Shown piece after piece: positions 47,294-54,951 of a stretch of 64,000 bases of DNA. Each line of letters begins with the position of its first letter. Position 1 is the stretch's first letter. The stretch lies in assembly GCF_016598595.1 (NCBI RefSeq), contig NZ_CP066786.1:519501-583500 (forward strand). The letters run 5' to 3'. The notes beneath the pieces are model-generated. The model was not told the origin of the DNA. It did no database searches and worked only from the letters and a program-made list of their open reading frames with translations. A program made the position numbers and the translations under genes. The stretch comes from Martelella lutilitoris. GTDB taxonomy: Bacteria > Pseudomonadota > Alphaproteobacteria > Rhizobiales > Rhizobiaceae.

Positions 47294-48828
47294 AGGTCCG
47301 CGCACAGATCGGCATGGTGCTCAATCTCGATAAATGCATCGGGTGCCACACCTGCTCCGTCACCTGCAAGAATGTCTGGACGAACCGCGAGGGCGTTGAA
47401 TACGCCTGGTTCAACAATGTCGAGACCAAGCCGGGGATCGGCTTTCCCAAGGAATGGGAAAACCAGAAGAAGTGGAATGGCGGCTGGGTCCGCAAGAAGA
47501 ACGGCCGGATCGAGCCGAAAATGGGCGCGAAATGGCGCATCCTCGCCAAGATCTTCGCCAATCCCGACCTGCCGGAAATCGATGACTATTACGAACCCTT
47601 CGATTTCGACTATGGCCATCTTCAGGCTGCCGGCGAAAGCAAGACCATGCCGACGGCACGGCCGCGCTCGAAGCTGACCGGCGAGCGCATGGAAAAGATC
47701 GAATGGGGCCCGAACTGGGAGGAAATCCTCGGCGGCGAATTCGAGAAGCGGTCGAAGGACGTGAATTTCGAAGGCGTGGAGAAGGAAATCTACGGCCAGT
47801 TCGAAAACACCTTCATGATGTATCTGCCGCGCCTTTGCGAGCACTGTCTGAACCCGACCTGCGTCGCCGCCTGTCCCTCGGGCGCGATCTACAAGCGCGA
47901 GGATGACGGCATCGTCCTGATCGACCAGGAAAAATGCCGCGGCTGGCGCATGTGCGTGTCCGGCTGCCCCTACAAGAAGATCTATTACAACTGGAATACC
48001 GGAAAATCGGAAAAGTGCATCTTCTGCTATCCGCGCATCGAGGCCGGACAGCCGACGGTCTGCTCGGAAACCTGCGTCGGCCGTATCCGCTATCTCGGCG
48101 TCATTCTCTACGATGCCGATCGGATTTCGGAAGCCGCCTCGACGGCAAACGAGCAGGATCTCTATGAAGAACAACTCAAGGTGTTCCTCGATCCGAACGA
48201 TCCGGCGGTCATCGAACAGGCCCGCAGGGACGGCGTGCCGGAAGACTGGCTGAAGGCGGCGCGGAATTCGCCCGTCTACAAGATGGCGATCGACTGGAAG
48301 GTGGCCTTCCCGCTGCATCCGGAATACCGCACCCTGCCGATGGTCTGGTATGTGCCGCCGCTCTCGCCGGTCCAGTCCGCCGTCGAGGCCGGCAAGCTCG
48401 GTCTCGATGGCGATATGCCCGATGTGAAGTCGCTGCGCATCCCGGTGCGCTATCTCGCCAACCTTTTGACGGCGGGGAAGGAAGAGCCGGTGGTGAATGC
48501 GCTGGAACGCATGCTCTCCATGCGCGCCTATATGCGTTCGAAAACCGTCGATGGCGTCGATGACAACGCGATTGCCGAACGCGTCGGCCTCACCGGCCAG
48601 ATGATCGAGGACATGTACCACGTGATGGCGATTGCCAATTACGAGGACCGTTTCGTCATCCCGACGACCCATCGCGAGGTCTCCGAGGACGCTTACGACG
48701 TCCGCGGCTCCTGCGGCTTTTCCTTCGGCAATGGCTGTTCGGGCGGCAATTCCGAAACGGAACTCTTCGGCGCAGGCCGGCGCAAGGTGGTGCAGACGCC
48801 CACCGATATTTTCAAGGAGCAGGTCTGA
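47290..48828 (+). CDS. narH: Respiratory nitrate reductase beta subunit
   Basis: 512-residue iron-sulphur subunit passing electrons from NarI to NarG. Four clusters are visible: CIGCHTCSVTCKN, CEHCLNPTCVAACPSG, CRGWRMCVSGCPYKK (Trp replaces one Cys, as expected for the [3Fe-4S] cluster) and CIFCYPRIEAG...CSETCVGRIR. Coupled to both neighbours by overlapping codons. Confidence 0.97.
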   Translation: MKVRAQIGMVLNLDKCIGCHTCSVTCKNVWTNREGVEYAWFNNVETKPGIGFPKEWENQKKWNGGWVRKKNGRIEPKMGAKWRILAKIFANPDLPEIDDYYEPFDFDYGHLQAAGESKTMPTARPRSKLTGERMEKIEWGPNWEEILGGEFEKRSKDVNFEGVEKEIYGQFENTFMMYLPRLCEHCLNPTCVAACPSGAIYKREDDGIVLIDQEKCRGWRMCVSGCPYKKIYYNWNTGKSEKCIFCYPRIEAGQPTVCSETCVGRIRYLGVILYDADRISEAASTANEQDLYEEQLKVFLDPNDPAVIEQARRDGVPEDWLKAARNSPVYKMAIDWKVAFPLHPEYRTLPMVWYVPPLSPVQSAVEAGKLGLDGDMPDVKSLRIPVRYLANLLTAGKEEPVVNALERMLSMRAYMRSKTVDGVDDNAIAERVGLTGQMIEDMYHVMAIANYEDRFVIPTTHREVSEDAYDVRGSCGFSFGNGCSGGNSETELFGAGRRKVVQTPTDIFKEQV

Positions 48829-49538
48829 TGAACATCGCGCTGAAAATCACCTCCCTGCTTCTGTCCTACCCGGAGCGGGAACTGCTGGACGACCTGCCGG
48901 AACTGAAGGCCGCGCTGGCCTCCTCGGCGGCGCCAGAAGCGGTTGCCGTCGCGCTCGGCAGGCTGATCGACGATCTTGCGGGCCGCGATCTCTACGAGGC
49001 CCAGGAACGCTATGTCCACCTGTTCGACCGCACTCGCGCGCTGTCGCTGCATCTCTTCGAGCATGTCCATGGCGAAAGCCGGGATCGCGGCCAGGCCATG
49101 GTCGATCTGATGGCGCTTTACGAGGCGGGCGGTTTCGAAATCGATGCGAAGGAATTGCCGGACTATCTGCCGCTGTTTCTGGAGTTTCTCTCCACCCGCC
49201 CGAGCGCCGAAGCGGAAGACCTGCTCGGCCAGACGGCGCATATCACCGAGGCGATCGGCGAGCGGCTGAGGAAGCGGGAATCCGTCTATGCCTCGGCCTT
49301 CGCCGCGCTCTCCCCGCTGTCATCGGCCGAGGCCGATCAGAAGCTCCTGAAGGAGCTGATGGCGACACCCGAAGACGACCCCGACGACCTGAAGGCGCTC
49401 GACCGCATCTGGGAGGAAGAAGCCGTCACGTTCGGCGGCAATGCCGGCGAGGGCGCCTGCGGGCCGGACCGGCTTCGAACTCGTATGCGCGCGGCAGACC
49501 GCCAACCCGGCGATGTCGCCGGTTCCGTTTCGAATTAG
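48828..49538 (+). CDS. narJ: Nitrate reductase assembly chaperone NarJ
   Basis: 236 residues of the TorD/NarJ chaperone family, needed to insert molybdenum cofactor and the FS0 cluster into NarG. Helical throughout; the family core appears in LFDRTRALSLHLFEHVHGESRDRGQAM (split by a short loop). The last 30 residues, rich in Gly and Arg, look disordered. Starts on the last base of the narH stop codon. Confidence 0.93.
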   Translation: MNIALKITSLLLSYPERELLDDLPELKAALASSAAPEAVAVALGRLIDDLAGRDLYEAQERYVHLFDRTRALSLHLFEHVHGESRDRGQAMVDLMALYEAGGFEIDAKELPDYLPLFLEFLSTRPSAEAEDLLGQTAHITEAIGERLRKRESVYASAFAALSPLSSAEADQKLLKELMATPEDDPDDLKALDRIWEEEAVTFGGNAGEGACGPDRLRTRMRAADRQPGDVAGSVSN

Positions 49539-49548
49539 GAGACAGACC

Positions 49549-50268
49549 ATGTCAGCCTATCTCAACGCCCTCGTTTTCGGCATCTATCCCTATATAGCGC
49601 TCACGGTGCTGATCCTGGGAACGGTCATTCGCTATGATCGCGAGCCCTATTCGTGGCGCTCGGGTTCGTCGCAATTGCTGCGGCGCAAGCAACTCATCTG
49701 GGGTTCGGTGCTGTTTCATGTCGGCGTTCTGGTTATCTTCGTCGGCCATCTCGTCGGGCTTCTGACTCCGATCTGGGTTTTCGATGCGCTCGGCATCAGC
49801 CACGGGGCCAAGCAGTTGCTGGCCGTTGTCGCCGGCGGCATTGCCGGGGTGATGGGCATTGTCGGCGCGACGCTGCTCGTCCATCGCCGGCTGTTCGATG
49901 CGCGGGTGCGCGCCGCCTCGACCTTCAGCGACACGATGATCATCATCCTGCTCTGGCTGCAGCTTCTGCTGGGTCTCGGCACGATCCCGGTATCGCTGCA
50001 CCATCTCGACGGCCATGAAATGGTGAAATTCATGAGCTGGGCGCAGGGCATCTTCACCTTCAACTTCGCCGCCTCGTCGCACGTCGCCGATGCCGCCTGG
50101 ATCTTCAAGGCGCATATCTTTTTGGGCCTCACCATCCTGCTCGTCTTCCCCTTCACCCGGCTGGTGCACATGCTGAGCGTTCCGGTGCGCTATATCTGGC
50201 GGCCGGGCTATCAGGTCGCCCGCCAGAAGGGCGACGGGTCGCGCATCAACGGCACACCGGCGGAGTGA
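49549..50268 (+). CDS. narI: Respiratory nitrate reductase gamma subunit
   Basis: 239-residue membrane cytochrome b that oxidises quinol. Five hydrophobic segments; haem ligands should be the His residues in LFHVGVLVIFVGHLVG and in FKAHIFLG/RLVHMLS. ATG at 49549 follows GGAGACAGACC; the longer frame upstream overlaps narJ and is rejected. Confidence 0.95.
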   Translation: MSAYLNALVFGIYPYIALTVLILGTVIRYDREPYSWRSGSSQLLRRKQLIWGSVLFHVGVLVIFVGHLVGLLTPIWVFDALGISHGAKQLLAVVAGGIAGVMGIVGATLLVHRRLFDARVRAASTFSDTMIIILLWLQLLLGLGTIPVSLHHLDGHEMVKFMSWAQGIFTFNFAASSHVADAAWIFKAHIFLGLTILLVFPFTRLVHMLSVPVRYIWRPGYQVARQKGDGSRINGTPAE

Positions 50269-50274
50269 CGAGAA

Positions 50275-51180
50275 ATGGTCAACCTTTTCACACCACAACA
50301 GCCGAAAACGTCCGGCGCCGGACCGGAACCGGGCAGCGGCTATCAGGCCGTCGACACGAAAATACCGCCCAAGGCGCGGCCGGTGTTTTCCGAAATCTCG
50401 GTTAACGGCGTCACGATTGCCGAAAACGCCATCCTTGCCGAAGCCCAGAACCACCCGGCCGACAATCCCGGCGCGGCGCTGAGGGCCGCCGCCGAAGCAC
50501 TCGTCATCCGTGAACTGCTGCTGCAGAAGGCCGCAGACGAACAGGTGACCGGCACGCCGCAGGCAACCGCCGACGGCAAGACCGAGACCGCCGAGGATGC
50601 GGCAATCCGGGCGCTGATCGACATATTGGTCGATGTGCCCTCTGCCAGTGACGCGGAATGCCGCCGGTTCTACGACAACAACCGGGCCCGTTTCCGCTCG
50701 GAGCCGATCTTCGAGGCGCGCCATATCCTGCTTGCCGCGGACCCGACCGACGAGGCCGTCCGGCGGCAGGCGCGCGCCGAGGCGGAGCAGATGATTGCCG
50801 ACCTTTCGACTGGTGCCGTTGGTTTCAGTGAGCTGGCGCGGGCGCGCTCGGCCTGCCCGTCGGCGGAACAGGGCGGCAATCTCGGCCAGCTTTCGCCGGG
50901 CAGCACCGTGCCGGAATTCGAGGCAGTGCTGATGCGGTTACCGGAGGGGGAGATGGTCACCTCGCCAGTTGAAACCCGCTATGGCTTCCACATCATCCGC
51001 ATGGATCGCCGGATCGAGGGCGCGCAATTGCCATTCGAGGCGGTCCAGCCGCGCATCGCCGCCTGGCTGGAGGCGGCGGCCTGGTCGAAGGCGGTCGCGC
51101 AGTTCATCGCGGTGCTGGCGGCGGAAGCCGAAATCGAGGGTATCGAGATCACCGGCGCCGATGGGCCGCTGGTGCAGTAA
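50275..51180 (+). CDS. NifM-like PpiC-type peptidyl-prolyl isomerase
   Basis: 301 residues with a parvulin rotamase domain at about 130-250 (EARHILLAADPTDEAVRRQA, QGGNLGQLSPGSTVPEFE, TRYGFHIIRMDRR) after an N-terminal helical part resembling SurA/NifM. No signal peptide, so it should act in the cytoplasm. A homologue follows narI in Pseudomonas aeruginosa, and a folding role for the reductase subunits is inferred. It begins six bases after narI. Confidence 0.88.
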   Translation: MVNLFTPQQPKTSGAGPEPGSGYQAVDTKIPPKARPVFSEISVNGVTIAENAILAEAQNHPADNPGAALRAAAEALVIRELLLQKAADEQVTGTPQATADGKTETAEDAAIRALIDILVDVPSASDAECRRFYDNNRARFRSEPIFEARHILLAADPTDEAVRRQARAEAEQMIADLSTGAVGFSELARARSACPSAEQGGNLGQLSPGSTVPEFEAVLMRLPEGEMVTSPVETRYGFHIIRMDRRIEGAQLPFEAVQPRIAAWLEAAAWSKAVAQFIAVLAAEAEIEGIEITGADGPLVQ

Positions 51181-51195
51181 GGCAAGGGGTTTGTG

Positions 51196-51759
51196 ATGGC
51201 GGACGGAAAAGGAGCGACGGGTGAATGCAAGCCGCTGGGCTTCATCCCGTTCATGCAGGATGACGCCGCCGACCGCGTTCTCGAAGCGGTCGCCCGGCGG
51301 CTCGTTGCCAAGGGGTATCGGGTCGAAGGTTTTATTCAACATGCCGAAAAGGATGAGGGCCAGTGCTGCGGCGCAGTCGATCTGGAAGACATCGCCACGG
51401 GCAAACGCTGGCAGATCATGCAGGCGCTCGGGGTCCATGCGCGCGGCTGCAGGCTGGACTTCAACGCGCTTTCCGAGGCCGCCGTTTTCGCCGAAACGCG
51501 GATCAGGACACAACCAGACCTCCTTATCCTCAACCGTTTCGGCAAAGGGGAAGAGCAGGGCGGCGGGTTGCGCTCGGTTTTCGAGGCCGCCTTTGTGGCG
51601 GGCGTGCCGATCCTGACCTCGGTGAAGCAGCCTTATCTCGAGGGCTGGCATGAATTCTCAGGCGGACTTTCAGAACCTCTGCTGCCCGAAACCGATGCTG
51701 TCCTGCAATGGTGTTGTGAAGCCATCGCTCGGGCGAGGCAGGTGCGCGATGCGGCATGA
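51196..51759 (+). CDS. DUF2478 protein in the nar operon
   Basis: 187 residues. It opens GFIPFMQDDAADRVLEAVARRL, a beta-strand/helix pattern where a P-loop might be expected but no GxxxxGK is present, so ATP binding is not supported. Two neighbouring cysteines (GQCCGAVD, VHARGCRLD) and the end (DAVLQWCCEA) are notable. DUF2478 proteins are, from memory, found near molybdenum genes, and this gene overlaps moaA by 11 bases. A role in molybdenum cofactor supply to NarG is inference only. ATG at 51196 is used; a GTG lies three bases earlier. Confidence 0.78.
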   Translation: MADGKGATGECKPLGFIPFMQDDAADRVLEAVARRLVAKGYRVEGFIQHAEKDEGQCCGAVDLEDIATGKRWQIMQALGVHARGCRLDFNALSEAAVFAETRIRTQPDLLILNRFGKGEEQGGGLRSVFEAAFVAGVPILTSVKQPYLEGWHEFSGGLSEPLLPETDAVLQWCCEAIARARQVRDAA

Positions 51760-52777
51760 ACGCGCGATAAGGCAGGCCGTTCCGCGTCCGCTGGTCGACG
51801 GGTTCGGCCGCACAGCGACCTATCTCCGGCTTTCGGTGACGGATCGCTGCGATCTGCGCTGCACCTATTGCATGTCGGAGAACATGACGTTTCTGCCGCG
51901 CCGGGAAATTCTTGACCTCGAGGAGCTTCATCGGCTTTCCCGCATCTTCATGGCCCGCGGGGTGCGCAAGATCCGGATCACCGGCGGCGAGCCGCTGGTG
52001 CGTAAGAACATCATGGCGCTGTTTTCCATGCTGGGCGCCCATCTTGAAACGGGCGAACTCGATGAGTTGACGCTGACGACCAACGGTACGCTGCTGGATC
52101 GCCATGCGGATGCGCTGTTTGCCCATGGCGTGCGCCGGGTGAATGTCTCGCTCGACACGCTCGATCCCGAGCGCTATCAGGCGATCACCCGCTGGGGCCG
52201 GATCGAACGGGTCTTCGCCGGCATCGCGGCGGCGCAGGCGGCGGGCCTTCGGGTCAAGATCAATGCGGTTGCCATGCGCGGCGCATTCGAGCAGGAGGTG
52301 GACGACCTGATCCGCTTTGCCCATGAACAGGACATGGACCTGACGCTGATCGAGGAAATGCCGCTTGGCGAGGGGCGGCATGACCGCCGGGAGAGTTTTC
52401 TGTCGCTCTCGCAGCTCCGCGACACGCTTTCGTCGCGATGGACGCTTCAGCCGCTTGCCTTGAAAAGCGGCGGCCCGGCGCGTTATATGCGGGTCGCGGA
52501 AACCGGCGGCGTTCTGGGGTTCATCACGCCGCTTTCGTGCGGTTTCTGCGCCGCGTGCAACCGTCTGCGCGTCAGCGCCACCGGCGACCTTTACACCTGC
52601 ATGGGCGATGAAGGCCGGGTCGGCCTCAGGGAGACGTTGCGGGCGAGCGAGGACGACGCGCCGGTCGATGCGCTGATCTCGCGCGCGGTGGCGATGAAGC
52701 CCGAGGGACATGCATTTTCGATTGCGAATACCCGAGTTGAGGGCATCGGGCGGACGATGTCCGTGCTTGGAGGTTAA
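51749..52777 (+). CDS. moaA: GTP 3',8-cyclase (molybdenum cofactor step 1)
   Basis: Radical SAM enzyme of 342 residues starting molybdopterin synthesis from GTP. The N-terminal cluster motif is CDLRCTYC (CxxxCxxC, about residues 33-40), the SAM motif is TGGEPLVR, and the C-terminal second cluster is SCGFCAACNRLRVS with a later Cys in LYTCMG. The C-terminal GG of many MoaA proteins is present (MSVLGG). The start is ATG 51749, inside the end of the DUF2478 gene. Confidence 0.95.
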   Translation: MRHERAIRQAVPRPLVDGFGRTATYLRLSVTDRCDLRCTYCMSENMTFLPRREILDLEELHRLSRIFMARGVRKIRITGGEPLVRKNIMALFSMLGAHLETGELDELTLTTNGTLLDRHADALFAHGVRRVNVSLDTLDPERYQAITRWGRIERVFAGIAAAQAAGLRVKINAVAMRGAFEQEVDDLIRFAHEQDMDLTLIEEMPLGEGRHDRRESFLSLSQLRDTLSSRWTLQPLALKSGGPARYMRVAETGGVLGFITPLSCGFCAACNRLRVSATGDLYTCMGDEGRVGLRETLRASEDDAPVDALISRAVAMKPEGHAFSIANTRVEGIGRTMSVLGG

Positions 52778-52778
52778 A

Positions 52779-53300
52779 ATGCTGATTGTCGCACTGACCA
52801 TTTCCGATCGCGCCAGCCGCGGCGAATATGAGGACCAGAGCGGGGCCATGATCGAAACCTGGCTGGCGGAGACCGTCACGTCACCCTATGCCCTGAACCG
52901 CGTCATCATCCCGGACGGCGTCGCCTCGGTGCGGGATACGCTGACGGAGCTGTGCGATAATGTTCGCGCCGACCTGATCCTGACCACCGGCGGCACGGGA
53001 CCTGCGCCCCGCGACGAGACGCCGGAGGCGATGCAGGCGGTGATGGAGAAAGAGCTGCCGGGCTTTGGCGAACTGATGCGGCGCATCAGCCTGGAACAGG
53101 CGCCGACCGCCATCCTCTCCCGCCAGACCGCCGGCGTGCGCGGAAAGAGCCTGATCGTCAACCTGCCGGGCCGCCCGGCCTCGATAAGGCTTTGCCTCGA
53201 TGCGGTTTTCCCGGCGATCCCCTATTGTCTCGACCTGATCGGCGCCGGCCGGATCGAGACCGACCCAGCACGGGTCAAGGCCCATCGGCCACCGGGCTGA
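52779..53300 (+). CDS. mogA: Molybdopterin adenylyltransferase
   Basis: 173 residues of the MogA/MoaB family, which adenylates molybdopterin before metal insertion. The motif LILTTGGTGPAPRDETPEAM (about residue 67) is diagnostic, and PGRPASIRLCLDAV is the C-terminal substrate part. The ATG at 52779 has GGAGG upstream; it starts one base after the moaA stop. MogA versus MoaB cannot be separated by eye. Confidence 0.9.
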   Translation: MLIVALTISDRASRGEYEDQSGAMIETWLAETVTSPYALNRVIIPDGVASVRDTLTELCDNVRADLILTTGGTGPAPRDETPEAMQAVMEKELPGFGELMRRISLEQAPTAILSRQTAGVRGKSLIVNLPGRPASIRLCLDAVFPAIPYCLDLIGAGRIETDPARVKAHRPPG

Positions 53301-53334
53301 GGTCGGTCGTGGTTTGCAAGAAGGAGTTTTGGAC

Positions 53335-53838
53335 ATGAGAGGACGTCCCGCGCCGGAGCGCACCGTGATCATCGACGGCAAACCGCTTCCCGAGGTTCTG
53401 GACGAGGCGATGATCCGCGATGTCGTGCACGGCTTTTACGACCGGATCCGCGGGGACGCGCTGCTCGGGCCGGTTTTCGAGAGCCGCATCGCCGCCGATG
53501 ACTGGCCCCGCCATCTTGGGCGGATGTGCGATTTCTGGTCGGCGACGCTGTTGCGCACGGCGCGCTATCAGGGCCGCCCGCTGCCGCCGCATCTGGCCAT
53601 CCCCGAGATTGAGGAGCGGCATTTCCGCCGCTGGCTGCAGCTCTTTGCCGAAACCGTGGACGCGATCTGCCCGAAGGAGGTGGCGTCGCTGTTTCTCGAC
53701 CGGGCCATGCGCATTGCCCATTCCTTCCGCCTCGCCATCGGCTTTCATCGCGGCGAGGATACGGCGGGACTATGCCCGATCGGTCATGCCGACCTTGCCC
53801 GCCCGGAAGATCAGACGACAGACGGGGAGGGACCATGA
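53335..53838 (+). CDS. Group III truncated haemoglobin
   Basis: 167 residues, slightly longer than a typical group III trHb. The signature PVFESRI ... DDWPRHLGRMCDFWSATL places the E-helix; the proximal His is in the F-helix segment HFRRWLQLF, and AMRIAHSFRLAIGF follows. Group III trHbs bind O2, CO and NO; within a nitrate respiration operon, NO detoxification is the plausible role but not shown. An N-terminal extension (about 15 residues) and a C-terminal extension (about 20) are not core. ATG at 53335 with GGAG upstream. Confidence 0.88.
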   Translation: MRGRPAPERTVIIDGKPLPEVLDEAMIRDVVHGFYDRIRGDALLGPVFESRIAADDWPRHLGRMCDFWSATLLRTARYQGRPLPPHLAIPEIEERHFRRWLQLFAETVDAICPKEVASLFLDRAMRIAHSFRLAIGFHRGEDTAGLCPIGHADLARPEDQTTDGEGP

Positions 53839-54125
53839 GTGCTCAGGAAACCGGGACCTTCATCGAACGCAACCCGGACGGCCAGTTCGAAATCGGCGCG
53901 GAGCGGCTCGCCCGCCGCTTCGGCCTCGGCGTCGATGATCTGCGCGCGATGACGGCGCGCGGGCAGGTGCGGTCGTCGGTGGAGCGCGGCGACGGCGAGG
54001 ATGCGGGGCGCTGGCGTCTTTCCTTCCGCATCGGCAACCGCCGCTGGCGGCTGACCGTGCGCGAGGATGGCATGATCGAAGACGACGAATTCAGCATCGT
54101 CACCTCCGGCGGGCGTTCGGCCTGA
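53835..54125 (+). CDS. DUF6522-like small protein
   Basis: 96 residues. The core FEIGAERLARRFGLGVDDLRAM ... RVVSR-like LSFRIGNRRWRLTVREDG resembles DUF6522, a small family found beside denitrification genes in alphaproteobacteria; family assignment is from memory. The first half is predicted helix, the second beta hairpin, no Cys or transmembrane segment. The start overlaps the trHb stop in an ATGA junction, and GGGAGG precedes it. Last gene of the apparent nar operon. Confidence 0.7.
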   Translation: MSAQETGTFIERNPDGQFEIGAERLARRFGLGVDDLRAMTARGQVRSSVERGDGEDAGRWRLSFRIGNRRWRLTVREDGMIEDDEFSIVTSGGRSA

Positions 54126-54128
54126 GCG

Positions 54129-54656
54129 CTATTCCGGGCCGCCGGTTTTCTTGTGCGAGGGCTGGTCGTCGGCTTCGCGGTCGACGGTCTCGCCGCTGTC
54201 GTCGCGGCTTTCCGTTCCCAGCCAGGCGGGGTCCAGTTCGTGCAGAAAGCAGGGCGGGGACGACACCTCCACCGCGCCTTCGTCCGGATGATCCGTCTCG
54301 GCGCGGCGGCCGCTCCTTTCGGCGATGACGGCCGCGAGGACCCGCGCGTGGTTGATGCATTCGTCGCGGGCGGCATAGAGCAAGGTCACGGTGTGTTTCT
54401 CGCTCTTTGCGCAAAGCGCATCAAGCGCGGCGTTTTCCACAAGCTCCGCGCGGTAGCGCCGTTGAAAATCCTCCCACCGGTCTTTCCTGTGCGCAAACCA
54501 TTTGCGCAGGTCGCCTGAGGGCGCGACCTCCTTGGCCCAGAGATCGACGCAGGCCTTGTCCTTCGCAAGGCCGCGCGGCCAGAGACGGTCGACGAGAACG
54601 CGCAGGCCGTCCGCCTGGTCGGGTTCGGCATAGACCCGTTTGATCTTTACCGGCAT
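54129..54656 (-). CDS. DUF488 protein with unusual C-terminal tail
   Basis: 175 residues. Residues 1-115 are DUF488: KRVYAEPDQADGLRVLVDRLWPRGLAK and VTLLYAARDECINHARVLA. The tail of about 60 residues is not part of the usual domain: it has ETDHPDEGAVEVSSPP then CFLHELDPAWLG, then acidic low complexity. CxLHELDP looks like a short separate motif rather than random sequence. ATG 54656 is preceded by GGGAGG. The gene converges on the DUF6522 gene and is divergent from the nas leader. DUF488 function is unknown. Confidence 0.8.
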   Translation of the reverse strand: MPVKIKRVYAEPDQADGLRVLVDRLWPRGLAKDKACVDLWAKEVAPSGDLRKWFAHRKDRWEDFQRRYRAELVENAALDALCAKSEKHTVTLLYAARDECINHARVLAAVIAERSGRRAETDHPDEGAVEVSSPPCFLHELDPAWLGTESRDDSGETVDREADDQPSHKKTGGPE

Positions 54657-54709
54657 CGCGCTGTCATCCTCCCTTGTGGCAGCCCGCCTCCACAATTCAG
54701 CGGTCGGGC

Positions 54710-54738
54710 TTGAAAGTCGCCGCGCGTCGGACTATCGT
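54710..54738 (+). promoter_or_regulatory. Candidate promoter for the nasA leader
   Basis: TTGAAA (54710-54715) and TATCGT (54733-54738) with a 17-base spacer. Transcription would start near 54745, directly before the first leader hairpin at 54749, which is where a short attenuator leader should begin. No sigma-54 (GG-N10-GC) element was clear here. Confidence 0.5.
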
Positions 54739-54748
54739 TGAACCTATC

Positions 54749-54841
54749 AATGTCCAATGGCGGGCATTCCATCGCAAAGCTGCGGATCCGAGAACCGTTT
54801 CCTTCAAGGGAGCGCTTCGAACGATGCCGCGGCTTTTTTGT
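54749..54841 (+). promoter_or_regulatory. ANTAR (NasT) antitermination leader of nasA
   Basis: Hairpin 1: AATGTCC (54749-54755) pairs with GGGCATT (54762-54768) around the hexaloop AATGGC, with A at position 1 and G at 4. Hairpin 2: TCGC (54772-54775) pairs with GCGG (54782-54785) around AAAGCT, again A1 and G4. Terminator: AAGCTGCGG (54777-54785) pairs with CCGCGGCTT (54827-54835) through nine pairs, one wobble, then six Ts overall (54834-54839). The terminator's 5' strand is the loop and 3' arm of hairpin 2, so the two are mutually exclusive. The start codon lies 110 bases further on. Confidence 0.85.
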
Positions 54842-54951
54842 TTTCATTTTAGACAGCGAGGAAAGCCGATGCCACCCCGGCCTATGATCCATTCTGCGCG
54901 TCATCTCCGGTACCCGTCAATCGTCTGCCCTTCTCAAGGTGGGAGACGGCG

